Source: Candidatus Accumulibacter sp. UBA704 (lineage in GTDB: Bacteria > Pseudomonadota > Gammaproteobacteria > Burkholderiales > Rhodocyclaceae). Taken from it: a DNA stretch of 7,841 bases. Of the stretch, positions 1 to 6,186 are shown piece after piece (position 1 is the first letter of the stretch; each line of letters begins with the position of its first letter). The position numbers were made by a program, and so were the translations under genes. The notes beneath the pieces are model-generated. The model was not told the DNA's origin, searched no databases, and was given only the letters and a program-made list of their open reading frames with translations. The stretch spans positions 19,932 to 27,772 of the forward strand of contig DBMG01000086.1 of NCBI GenBank assembly GCA_002304785.1, in the 5' to 3' direction.

Positions 1-2
1 CG

Positions 3-71
3 TTCAAGCGAAACACCTTGCAAGTGCATGAATTGCGGACTAGCCTGAAATCGCTGGCTGCTCTTTTCTGA
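3..71 (+). CDS. Possible 3' end of a gene entering from the left (partial)
   Basis: An open frame runs from the left edge for 22 codons to a TGA at 69-71. The peptide, FKRNTLQVHELRTSLKSLAALF, is rich in Leu, Lys and Arg and looks like a C-terminal helix, but it is too short to assign to a family. The main support is context: a strong intrinsic terminator on the same strand starts about 20 bases after the stop, as expected for the end of a + strand transcript. A second frame (1-48, ending in a CxCxxC-like stretch) also stays open from the edge, so the choice of frame is uncertain. Sequence to the left of the window would settle it. Confidence 0.3.
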   Translation, partial: FKRNTLQVHELRTSLKSLAALF

Positions 72-92
72 ATCTCCTCCGGCTTGATCTTC

Positions 93-126
93 CCCCGGCC
101 CTGGAAACATCGCCGGGGTATTTTTT
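93..126 (+). terminator. Rho-independent terminator
   Basis: A perfect 7-bp GC stem is formed by CCCCGGC at 93-99 and GCCGGGG at 112-118. The loop is 12 bases, and the tract TATTTTTT (119-126) follows at once. The T tract lies only on the + strand side, so the terminator acts on transcripts entering from the left. It separates the upstream transcript from the small genes that begin near 146. Confidence 0.75.
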
Positions 127-145
127 GCTAAGAATGGAGGCCCCC

Positions 146-271
146 ATGAAAAGGTGTTCGGGTCCGACAGCAGCGCCGCTCGGCTCGGCTTTGACAGCCC
201 GTTTTGTCCGCAGGGCCATGCGGATCGACGGTATCGCGCTGGCCACGCGCCCTCGGCGAGCCTTCCGTTGA
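146..271 (+). CDS. Small ORF, hypothetical, 41 residues
   Basis: This ORF starts at an ATG preceded by a good Shine-Dalgarno sequence, GGAGG at 136-140, five bases upstream. It ends with a TGA at 269-271 that overlaps the next ATG in the arrangement TGATG. The peptide is rich in Arg and Ala, has no recognisable domain, and looks like what a GC-rich non-coding frame would encode, so it may not be a real protein. It could instead be a leader peptide whose translation is coupled to the next ORF. A competing reading starts at a GTG at 154 in the frame of the next ORF (102 residues in all), but the GGAGG lies 13 bases from that GTG, which is too far. I recognise no family. Confidence 0.27.
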   Translation: MKRCSGPTAAPLGSALTARFVRRAMRIDGIALATRPRRAFR

Positions 272-462
272 TGTCCATGAAACTACGGGCCACCTGCGTC
301 CTGTCCGCTATCAACCGAATCATTGACAGCGTCGTCACCGAAGCCGAGGTGGTCGACATCAATGCCGAACCTGCCGGTGGATTCCGCGAATTGCACTACC
401 GGCTCATCTCAGGCGAGGCCGGCTGGGTACTCCAGGTGGACCGGGTGATCAAACTCCCGTAG
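271..462 (+). CDS. Small hypothetical protein, 63 residues, weakly Mop/TOBE-like
   Basis: From the ATG at 271 this ORF encodes 63 residues and stops at TAG (460-462). The start overlaps the stop of the preceding small ORF (TGATG), and a weak GGCGAG lies 10 bases upstream. An ATG two codons later (277) is an alternative start. The first half, MKLRATCVLSAINRI followed by VVTEAEVVDI, resembles by eye the start of small molybdate-binding Mop/TOBE domains, which typically begin M-K-[IL]-S-A-R-N and contain G-[AV]-V-x-A-E-V. The typical Asn and Gly positions and the second half do not fit well, so this is only a hint and no function is assigned. The lipoprotein gene follows 21 bases downstream in the same frame, so the two may share a transcript. 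Confidence 0.4.
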   Translation: MSMKLRATCVLSAINRIIDSVVTEAEVVDINAEPAGGFRELHYRLISGEAGWVLQVDRVIKLP

Positions 463-483
463 TCCTTCCATTCTTCACACATC

Positions 484-795
484 ATGGCTTCCCGATTCCG
501 CATTCTCCCCAAAGCGCGGATTCTTGCCGTCGTGGTTCTGGCCGGCTGCGTGTTCTATCCGCACACCACCATGGAATACAACCCCGCGTGCGACACGATC
601 CAGAGACACATGAAACTCAATTCCACCCAGGTCGAAGCCTTTCTGGGGTGCAGCGACAGAGCCTGCGCCGAATTGCTGGTAGTCGCCGGCGTCGTTTCAG
701 CCGCGTCGTTCGTGGTCTCCGGCAGCATTGCCGTCATCGGGGATATCGTCTATTGGCTGGAAGCCAGGGTTCAATGCCGGAAGACCGGCGAATGA
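484..795 (+). CDS. Small putative lipoprotein of unknown function, 103 residues
   Basis: The protein has a typical lipoprotein signal. A basic N-terminus (Arg4, Arg6, Lys10, Arg12) is followed by the hydrophobic stretch ILAVVV and a lipobox L19-A20-G21-C22, so Cys22 should be lipidated and the mature protein anchored in the envelope. The mature part has four more cysteines (36, 56, 61, 98) that could form disulfides. It also has a Gly/Ala/Val/Ser-rich hydrophobic segment at about 63-88, ending near the motif VYWLE, which could be a membrane helix or hairpin. Small proteobacterial lipoproteins with a similar VSAA...VSGSI...VYW core exist, as far as I recall, but I know no function for them. 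No Shine-Dalgarno sequence is visible before the ATG, so translation may depend on the ORF that ends 21 bases upstream. The start is supported by the signal peptide. The gene faces the large c-di-GMP gene convergently. Confidence 0.72.
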   Translation: MASRFRILPKARILAVVVLAGCVFYPHTTMEYNPACDTIQRHMKLNSTQVEAFLGCSDRACAELLVVAGVVSAASFVVSGSIAVIGDIVYWLEARVQCRKTGE

Positions 796-841
796 ACGAC
801 AAAAGATCAATTGGGCCGGCAACCCGGGGAGATCCCAGAGC

Positions 842-3800
842 CTAGCGCATCATCCGTTTCAGATCGTCGAGGAACGCCCCCAGCAGGCTGCGCATTTCTC
901 TCATCCGAGCGGGTTCCACGTTTTCTCCGGCAGAATGGAGCACACATATTTCGGCCGCCAGCGCATGCATCCGCTGGTGCGCATCCTCCATGTTCCCGAA
1001 GGCCGGATGTCCCTCGCGGCAAACCCAGCCTTCGGACTGCAACCACTGGCCGAAGCGGCATTGACGGTTATCCAGCGTAGGCAAAGTGTCCCGTTCACCC
1101 TTGAGATAGCTTTCGATGTGTGCCAGCCAGGCACGATGTTCGCTGGCGGCATAAAGCAACGGCAGGTCGCTACGATCGATCGGCGACAGATTGCTCCAGG
1201 CAGGATCAGGACGCCATGACGCCGCCCAGCCGGTGAATTCGGAAGCCGGCATGGGCCGGGCGATCCCGTACCCCTGCGCCAGCTCGCAACCTAGCCGGAG
1301 CAAAATCCGTCCGTGCTCCACGGTTTCCACGCCTTCGGCGATGACCTGGCGATCGAACGCCGTCGCCAGACCGAGAATCCCTTCCAGAATGGCCAGATCG
1401 TCGGGATCGTCGAGCATGTCGCGCACAAAGCTCTGGTCGATCTTGAGTTTCCGGACCGGCAAACGCTTGAGGTAGGTCAGCGAGGAATAACCCGTGCCGA
1501 AATCGTCCAGGGAGAAACTCACCCCGATCGTCTGACACGCCTCGATGATCCGCGAGATGCGCGTCAGGTCTTCCAGGGCACTGGTCTCCACGACCTCCAT
1601 CATCAGCTTTTCCGGGCTGACGTGCGGATGCACCGCCAGGATCGCGCGCAGGCGATCGACAAAGTCAGCCTGCTGCAACTGGCGCGCGCCAATATTCACG
1701 CTCACCGACACGTCCAGACCGGCGTCCTGCCAGAGGCGAATCTGGGCCAGAGCGCCATGGATCACCCATTCCCCCACTTCGACAGCCAACGGATGATCTT
1801 CGATGACCGGCAGGAACGCCCCGGGCGGCAACAATCCCCGCTCGGGATGCTGCCAGCGGATCAGCGCCTCCGCACCGATCACCAATCCGGTACGCATGTT
1901 GACCTTGGGCTGGTAGTGGAGCACCAGTTCGCGGTCGTACAGGGCGCGGCGAATGCGTTCCAGGCTTTCATGGTGTCCGCGAACGCTGCGATCACGGTCG
2001 GCATCGAAAACGTGGAAGCGATTCTTGCCGGCCAGCTTGGCCTGATACATGGCCTGGTCCGCCTGGCGCAAGAGCTGGTCGGCATCGACGTCTTCCGCCT
2101 GAGGATAGAAGGTTACGCCGAGGCTGGCCGAAATCTGATGCACGAGCTCGCCGACGGATATCGGCTGAGCTACGGAAGCCAGCAGGCGATCGAGCATCGG
2201 CAGGCACGTGTCGGCGTCGGGCAGATCGAGCAGGACGGCGACAAATTCGTCGCCCCCCATGCGGGCGATTGTGTCGCCTTCGCGCAAGGTCTGTTTCATG
2301 CGGTTCGCCAGCGCGACCAGCAGCTGGTCGCCTGACTCGTGCCCATAAGTATCATTGACCCGTTTGAAGCCGTCGAGATCGAGGTAGGCCACGGCCAGCC
2401 GCTGAGCGCGCCGGGGCGCCTGCAGCATGGCCTGGTTCAGGCGGTCGGCCAGCAGCACGCGATTGGGCAGCGTGGTCAGGGCATCGTAATGGGCAATGTG
2501 CTCCAGTTCACGTTCATGTTCCTTTTGCAGCGTAATATCCGAAAAAAGCGCCACGTACTGCCGGATCACTCCCGCGGCATCACGCAAGGCCGTGATATTC
2601 AGCATTTCCGCGTACACCTCGCCGTTCTTGCGCCGATTCCAGATGTCGCCATACCAGTGACCCTTCTCCGCCAATGCCGCCCACAGGGCCACGTAAAACG
2701 CCTCATCGTGGCGGCCGGATTTGAGCATCCGCGGACTATGGCCCAGCACCTCATGACGATCGTATCCGGTGATCCGGGTAAACGCATCGTTCACTTCGAT
2801 GATCGTCCCATCCGCCGCCGTAATCATGATGCCCTCGCTGGCGTGCGAGAACACACTGGCCGCAAGACGGAGTTTTTCCTCGGCCTGCATGCGTTCGGTG
2901 ATGTCCTGCAAGGCGCCGTAGAGCTGATGCCTTCCCTGATTGCCCGACTCCTCCTCGACCCGGGCAACGCTGCGCAGGTACCGCACCGTTCCATGGCGAT
3001 GCCGGATACGCAGGATGACATCGCTCGACGTGCCGGCCGTGAGCTGCGTGATATTTGAATCGAACAGTGGCAAGTCTTCTGGAGCGACAAACGGACGCCA
3101 ACAGCCTCTGGCCATAATCTCCGCTGCATCGCAGCCGAACAGCCGGTCGGTATCGCCCGCCACCCAGTCGATAAGGAATTGCCCTTTTTCCGAACGCCGG
3201 CACGAATAGAGAACATCGCTGGAAATCGAGGAAATCAGCCGGAAACGGTTTTCGCTTGCTGCGAGGGCATCCTCCGTAGCCTTGCGCTCCGTAATGTCGC
3301 GCAGAAAGACGAAGAACTCCCCTCCGCCCACTCCCCGATAGATGGCGCTCACTTCCACGCGCCAGACCGAACCATCCTTGCGGCGATGCCGCGTTTCGAA
3401 CAACTCGCTGCCGTTCCTGATCACCCGCCGGATGTGCCCCTCGATCTGATCGGCGTTCTCCTCTGCCTCCAGTTCTCGCAGGCTCATGCCCAACAGCTCT
3501 TCGCGCGCATAGCCGGAGAGCCTGCAATAGGCCGGATTGACGTCCAACAATCGCGCCGCCGCGCTGACACGCCAGAAACCGTCCTTGGTGGTTTCCATGA
3601 TGCTGTTCAGCACCTCGTGGCTGTCGCGCAATTTTTCCTCGGCCCGCCTCAACCGTCGGTTGGCAGCCCATAGCCCCAACAACCCCAGTGTGCCGATGAC
3701 ACCGTGCCCGATCAACAGATGCGAGCGCTGTTGCCACGCAACATCGAGGTAAGGGTCGAACGGAATCGAGACGCTGATACCGCCGCGAATGTCGCCGACT

Positions 3801-4339
3801 TTGTATCCTTGCTTCTCGTGGCATTTCAGGCACGACTCCTCGGTGATCAGAGGACGCATGAAGCGCAGGAAGGGGATGCCATCGATGCGCTCCGTCGAAA
3901 CCACCTCGCGCGTGCCGCTTTCGAACGACTGTAACGCCCGCGTCTCCCACTCGTCGGCTGCGTTTTCGGGGCGGAGCGGATTCAGGCTGGTGATATGCCC
4001 GCGCGCGCCGTACTGCCCTGCAGCGAGTTCGTGGACCTGGCGCGTCATGTAGGCCGGATTGACAAGCGTCAGTTCTTTGCCGCCGGTGGTCGTCACATCC
4101 CGATCGGGAAGATGCTCAAGGTACGGATTGGGGGGCGTTTGCTGCGTCGGCGGCACGTAAACACCGCCGTGCCCGGACGCCCAGCGGCGATAAAGCAGAT
4201 CCTTCTCGAAGCTTGAACGCGCCTCGACGCGCGCCAATTCGCCGACCGAGTTGCCCACCTGTCGCCAGTTCCAGGCGAGCGAGGCGCAAACGAGAAGCAC
4301 CCAAGCGCATATCGCCACCCAAGCGGATTTCCTGGTCAT
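842..4339 (-). CDS. Membrane c-di-GMP synthase/phosphodiesterase: Tll0287-like heme domain, 3 PAS, GGDEF, EAL, CZB
   Basis: This 1165-residue sensor makes and/or degrades cyclic di-GMP. In order it has: membrane helix 1 (about 6-23); a periplasmic Tll0287-like/DUF3365 domain (about 33-200) with a heme-c motif C170-L-K-C173-H174; membrane helix 2 (about 208-226) followed by a basic, coiled linker; three PAS domains (about 243-352, 363-483 and 492-605), each ending in a DIT-type PAC motif; GGDEF (about 611-780); EAL (about 790-1040); and a C-terminal zinc-binding CZB domain (about 1061-1165). GGDEF is intact at 695-699, with the inhibitory I-site R686-E-G-D689 five residues before it. EAL keeps E824-A-L, N882, E915, D945-D946 (DDFGTG), K966 and E1002, so both activities look possible. 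CZB matches HxxW-x22-CxFGxW-x21-HxxxH with ligands H1068, C1094, H1121 and H1125. The ATG is preceded by GGAG seven bases upstream and leads directly into membrane helix 1. Which activity dominates, and what the signals are, cannot be read from the sequence. No strong promoter was seen upstream. Confidence 0.95.
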   Translation of the reverse strand: MTRKSAWVAICAWVLLVCASLAWNWRQVGNSVGELARVEARSSFEKDLLYRRWASGHGGVYVPPTQQTPPNPYLEHLPDRDVTTTGGKELTLVNPAYMTRQVHELAAGQYGARGHITSLNPLRPENAADEWETRALQSFESGTREVVSTERIDGIPFLRFMRPLITEESCLKCHEKQGYKVGDIRGGISVSIPFDPYLDVAWQQRSHLLIGHGVIGTLGLLGLWAANRRLRRAEEKLRDSHEVLNSIMETTKDGFWRVSAAARLLDVNPAYCRLSGYAREELLGMSLRELEAEENADQIEGHIRRVIRNGSELFETRHRRKDGSVWRVEVSAIYRGVGGGEFFVFLRDITERKATEDALAASENRFRLISSISSDVLYSCRRSEKGQFLIDWVAGDTDRLFGCDAAEIMARGCWRPFVAPEDLPLFDSNITQLTAGTSSDVILRIRHRHGTVRYLRSVARVEEESGNQGRHQLYGALQDITERMQAEEKLRLAASVFSHASEGIMITAADGTIIEVNDAFTRITGYDRHEVLGHSPRMLKSGRHDEAFYVALWAALAEKGHWYGDIWNRRKNGEVYAEMLNITALRDAAGVIRQYVALFSDITLQKEHERELEHIAHYDALTTLPNRVLLADRLNQAMLQAPRRAQRLAVAYLDLDGFKRVNDTYGHESGDQLLVALANRMKQTLREGDTIARMGGDEFVAVLLDLPDADTCLPMLDRLLASVAQPISVGELVHQISASLGVTFYPQAEDVDADQLLRQADQAMYQAKLAGKNRFHVFDADRDRSVRGHHESLERIRRALYDRELVLHYQPKVNMRTGLVIGAEALIRWQHPERGLLPPGAFLPVIEDHPLAVEVGEWVIHGALAQIRLWQDAGLDVSVSVNIGARQLQQADFVDRLRAILAVHPHVSPEKLMMEVVETSALEDLTRISRIIEACQTIGVSFSLDDFGTGYSSLTYLKRLPVRKLKIDQSFVRDMLDDPDDLAILEGILGLATAFDRQVIAEGVETVEHGRILLRLGCELAQGYGIARPMPASEFTGWAASWRPDPAWSNLSPIDRSDLPLLYAASEHRAWLAHIESYLKGERDTLPTLDNRQCRFGQWLQSEGWVCREGHPAFGNMEDAHQRMHALAAEICVLHSAGENVEPARMREMRSLLGAFLDDLKRMMR

Positions 4340-4510
4340 GCGGAATCTCCACCACGAATCTTCTTGCTGGTTTTCCTGCGGCAGTAAGCCAAGGCCGCTC
4401 CCCCACCTTTTCGTCTTCAGGCCACTCTATCAAAGCGCGTAATGGAGAGGTGGAAATATGTCTCACCGAGAGGCTCGTTTCCGGGGGCGACTCAAGCGAA
4501 AGCCACAGCC

Positions 4511-4553
4511 CTCCGTTGGCGCTCCGCTCGACACCTTTACGTGCGGAACGGAG
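4511..4553 (-). repeat. Interrupted inverted repeat downstream of ppnN
   Basis: CTCCGTT (4511-4517) is the exact reverse complement of AACGGAG (4547-4553). Inside it, CCGC (4524-4527) pairs with GCGG (4543-4546), leaving a six-base bulge on one side. In - strand RNA the structure begins about 20 bases after the ppnN stop codon. No U tract follows on either strand, so it is not a standard intrinsic terminator. It may be a weak 3' end structure or chance in GC-rich DNA. The rest of the 233-base gap (4340-4572) shows no convincing ORF, and I could not place a clear sigma70 promoter for the c-di-GMP gene in it. Confidence 0.3.
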
Positions 4554-4572
4554 ATTGGCAGGTTCAGGACAG

Positions 4573-5967
4573 TCAACTTTGCCGAGAAGGTTCGCCGGTC
4601 CGCCCGACAACCCGATAACACGGGCTGTACTCCTTGCCGGGCAGTTTCATGCGGCTTTGCTGCACGAATGAGGCCAGGAGGGCGTCCATCGGCCCCATGA
4701 TCTCCGAGTCGCCATGGATCTCGAACGGCCCATGCCGTTCGATCTCGCGAATGCCGTTGGCCTTGACATTCCCGGCGACGATACCCGAGAAGGCGCAGCG
4801 CAGATTGGCGGCCAGCGCGTGGTTCGGCTGGTTCTTGTGCAGATCGAGCGTGCGCATGGCCTCGTGCGTCGGCCGAAAGCGGCGCTGGAAGGCGCTGTCC
4901 ACGTGCAGCAGCCAGTTGAAGTTGTAGGCATCGCGCCGGCCTTTGCGGAAATCGCGCACCGTCTCCAGGCTGCCCTTGATCTCGCGGGCCACCCGCTCCG
5001 GGTCATCGATGACGATCTTGTAGAGGCGTTGCGCCTCGACGCCGAGTGTCTCGCCGACGAACTCGTCGATGCGCCGGAAGTAGCTTTCCGCACTCCGGGG
5101 TCCGGTGAATATCACCGGGAATGGAAGATCGGCGTTATCGGGATGCAGCAGGATGCCCAGCAGGTAGAGAATTTCCTCTGCCGTACCGGCGCCGCCGGGA
5201 AAGACGACGATGCCGTGACCGACGCGAACAAAGGCTTCGAGCCGCTTCTCGATGTCGGGGAAGATGACCAGCGCATTGACGATCGGATTGGGCGATTCGG
5301 CGGCAATGATGCCCGGCTCGGAAAAACCCAGATAGCGCCCGCCAATGCGCTGCTTGGCATGGCCGATGGCCGCCCCTTTCATTGGCCCTTTCATGGCCCC
5401 CGGGCCGCAGCCGGTGCAGATGTCGAGACCGCGCAACCCGAGTTGGTAGCCGACCAGCTTGGTGTAATCGTATTCCTCGCGGGCGATCGAGTGGCCGCCC
5501 CAGCAGACCACGACGTTGGTATCGTTCACTGGCTGCAGGATGCCGGCGTTGCGCAGGATGTGGAAGACCGTGTCGGTGACTCCCTCCGACGTGCTCTGGT
5601 CGAATTTCGGGTTGTTGCGGATCTCGTCACCCAGATAGACGACGTCGCGCAACACGGAGAACAGATGTTCGCGGATACCGGTAATCATCTTCCCGTCGAC
5701 GAACGCACTGGCCGGCGCACCGTGAATGTCGAGCTTGATGCCGCGCTCGCGGCTGATCAGCCGGATGCCGAACGACTCGTAGCGTTCAAGCAATTCCTTG
5801 CCGTCATCGAGTTCGTTGCCGCAATTCAGAACGGCCAGCGCGCAATTGCGGAACAGCTCGTGCAGTCCGCCATGGCTGCGGTCGAGCAGGCTGGCGACTT
5901 CGGCGCGGGAGAGAACCTCCAGCTTGCCGGTGGGGGAGACCTGTGTATCGACGACTTCGTGGGACAT
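4573..5967 (-). CDS. ppnN: Pyrimidine/purine nucleotide 5'-monophosphate nucleosidase PpnN (YgdH family)
   Basis: PpnN is a cytoplasmic enzyme that hydrolyses nucleoside 5'-monophosphates to the free base and ribose 5-phosphate in nucleotide salvage. The E. coli enzyme is stimulated by (p)ppGpp. The 464-residue protein matches remembered E. coli PpnN (454 residues) along its whole length. It has an N-terminal DUF4478-type domain (about 12-140) including the stretch LFRNCALAVLN. The LOG/lysine-decarboxylase-like Rossmann core follows, with CWGGHS (155-160), CTGCGPGAM (184-192), PDIEKRLEAFVR (237-248) and the family signature PGGAGTAEE (257-265). The C-terminal DUF3412-type domain carries SGIVAGNVK (394-402) and RMKLPGKEY (439-447). 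I chose the ATG at 5967 because alignment to the family begins just after it. The open frame extends to a TTG at 6051, but the 28 extra residues look unrelated. No clear Shine-Dalgarno sequence precedes either start. It is probably transcribed on its own, since gaps of more than 200 bases flank it on both sides. Confidence 0.95.
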   Translation of the reverse strand: MSHEVVDTQVSPTGKLEVLSRAEVASLLDRSHGGLHELFRNCALAVLNCGNELDDGKELLERYESFGIRLISRERGIKLDIHGAPASAFVDGKMITGIREHLFSVLRDVVYLGDEIRNNPKFDQSTSEGVTDTVFHILRNAGILQPVNDTNVVVCWGGHSIAREEYDYTKLVGYQLGLRGLDICTGCGPGAMKGPMKGAAIGHAKQRIGGRYLGFSEPGIIAAESPNPIVNALVIFPDIEKRLEAFVRVGHGIVVFPGGAGTAEEILYLLGILLHPDNADLPFPVIFTGPRSAESYFRRIDEFVGETLGVEAQRLYKIVIDDPERVAREIKGSLETVRDFRKGRRDAYNFNWLLHVDSAFQRRFRPTHEAMRTLDLHKNQPNHALAANLRCAFSGIVAGNVKANGIREIERHGPFEIHGDSEIMGPMDALLASFVQQSRMKLPGKEYSPCYRVVGRTGEPSRQS

Positions 5968-5997
5968 ATCATTGCTTATCGCTTGAATGGGGTGCAA

Positions 5998-6006
5998 ACG
6001 ATAGCA
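5998..6006 (-). promoter_or_regulatory. Candidate extended -10 promoter element for ppnN
   Basis: Read on the - strand, TGC followed by TATCGT matches an extended -10 (TGn-TATnnT) and lies about 30 bases before the chosen ppnN ATG. That spacing would give a 5' leader of roughly 20-25 bases. No good -35 hexamer is present at 16-18 bases. This is a single motif match and is weak evidence. A TSS in this region would also support the start at 5967 over the TTG at 6051. Confidence 0.25.
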
Positions 6007-6113
6007 GATGGGAGGCCATGCGGGAATCGGAAGCGAGTGGAGAAAAGACAACGCTGGTCAAGCGCCTAAATAATGGCGGTCTTACTCACGCTCCTGGCAA
6101 GGCGAGCGATTCT

Positions 6114-6140
6114 GGCTGCCGGACTTTCGTTCCGGCAGCC
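6114..6140 (-). other. Strong hairpin after dctM, without a U tract
   Basis: GGCTGCCGGA (6114-6123) and TCCGGCAGCC (6131-6140) form a perfect 10-bp GC-rich stem with a 7-base loop. It lies 46 bases past the dctM stop codon in the direction of transcription, in the 219-base gap before ppnN. Neither strand has a T run after the stem, so it is not a canonical intrinsic terminator. It could protect the 3' end of the TRAP transcript, end it together with Rho, or be a palindromic repeat found elsewhere in the genome. It occurs once in this window. Confidence 0.6.
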
Positions 6141-6186
6141 TGTCTTCACAGTTCCTCTTGCTTCGGCAACAGGTCATCGCAAGCTT

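Noticed and set aside
191..351. TTGACA boxes at 191-196 and 323-328 as + strand promoters
   Set aside because: Neither has an acceptable -10 hexamer at 16-18 bases, so they are probably chance matches.
1313..3058. Two long + strand frames (340 and 239 codons) opposite the c-di-GMP gene
   Set aside because: They sit antisense to conserved GGDEF, EAL and PAS coding sequence, have no domain signal, and have no convincing ribosome binding sites.
2751..3950. 399-codon - strand frame inside the c-di-GMP gene
   Set aside because: It is an alternate frame of the same strand, rich in Arg, Gly and His without motifs. The PAS domains are clearly encoded in the main frame.
4340..4572. c-di-GMP riboswitch upstream of the c-di-GMP gene
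   Set aside because: The gap lacks the conserved GEMM core seen by eye, and the only paired element is the short interrupted repeat at 4511-4553.
5968..6051. N-terminal extension of PpnN from a TTG at 6051
   Set aside because: Family similarity begins just after the ATG at 5967. The extra 28 residues look random, the start is TTG, and no ribosome binding site precedes it.
4714..6069. 451-codon open frame on the + strand opposite ppnN
   Set aside because: It lies wholly antisense to a gene with strong family motifs. Its peptide is rich in Asp, Ala, Val and Arg with no recognisable motif. Long antisense frames are common in GC-rich genes.
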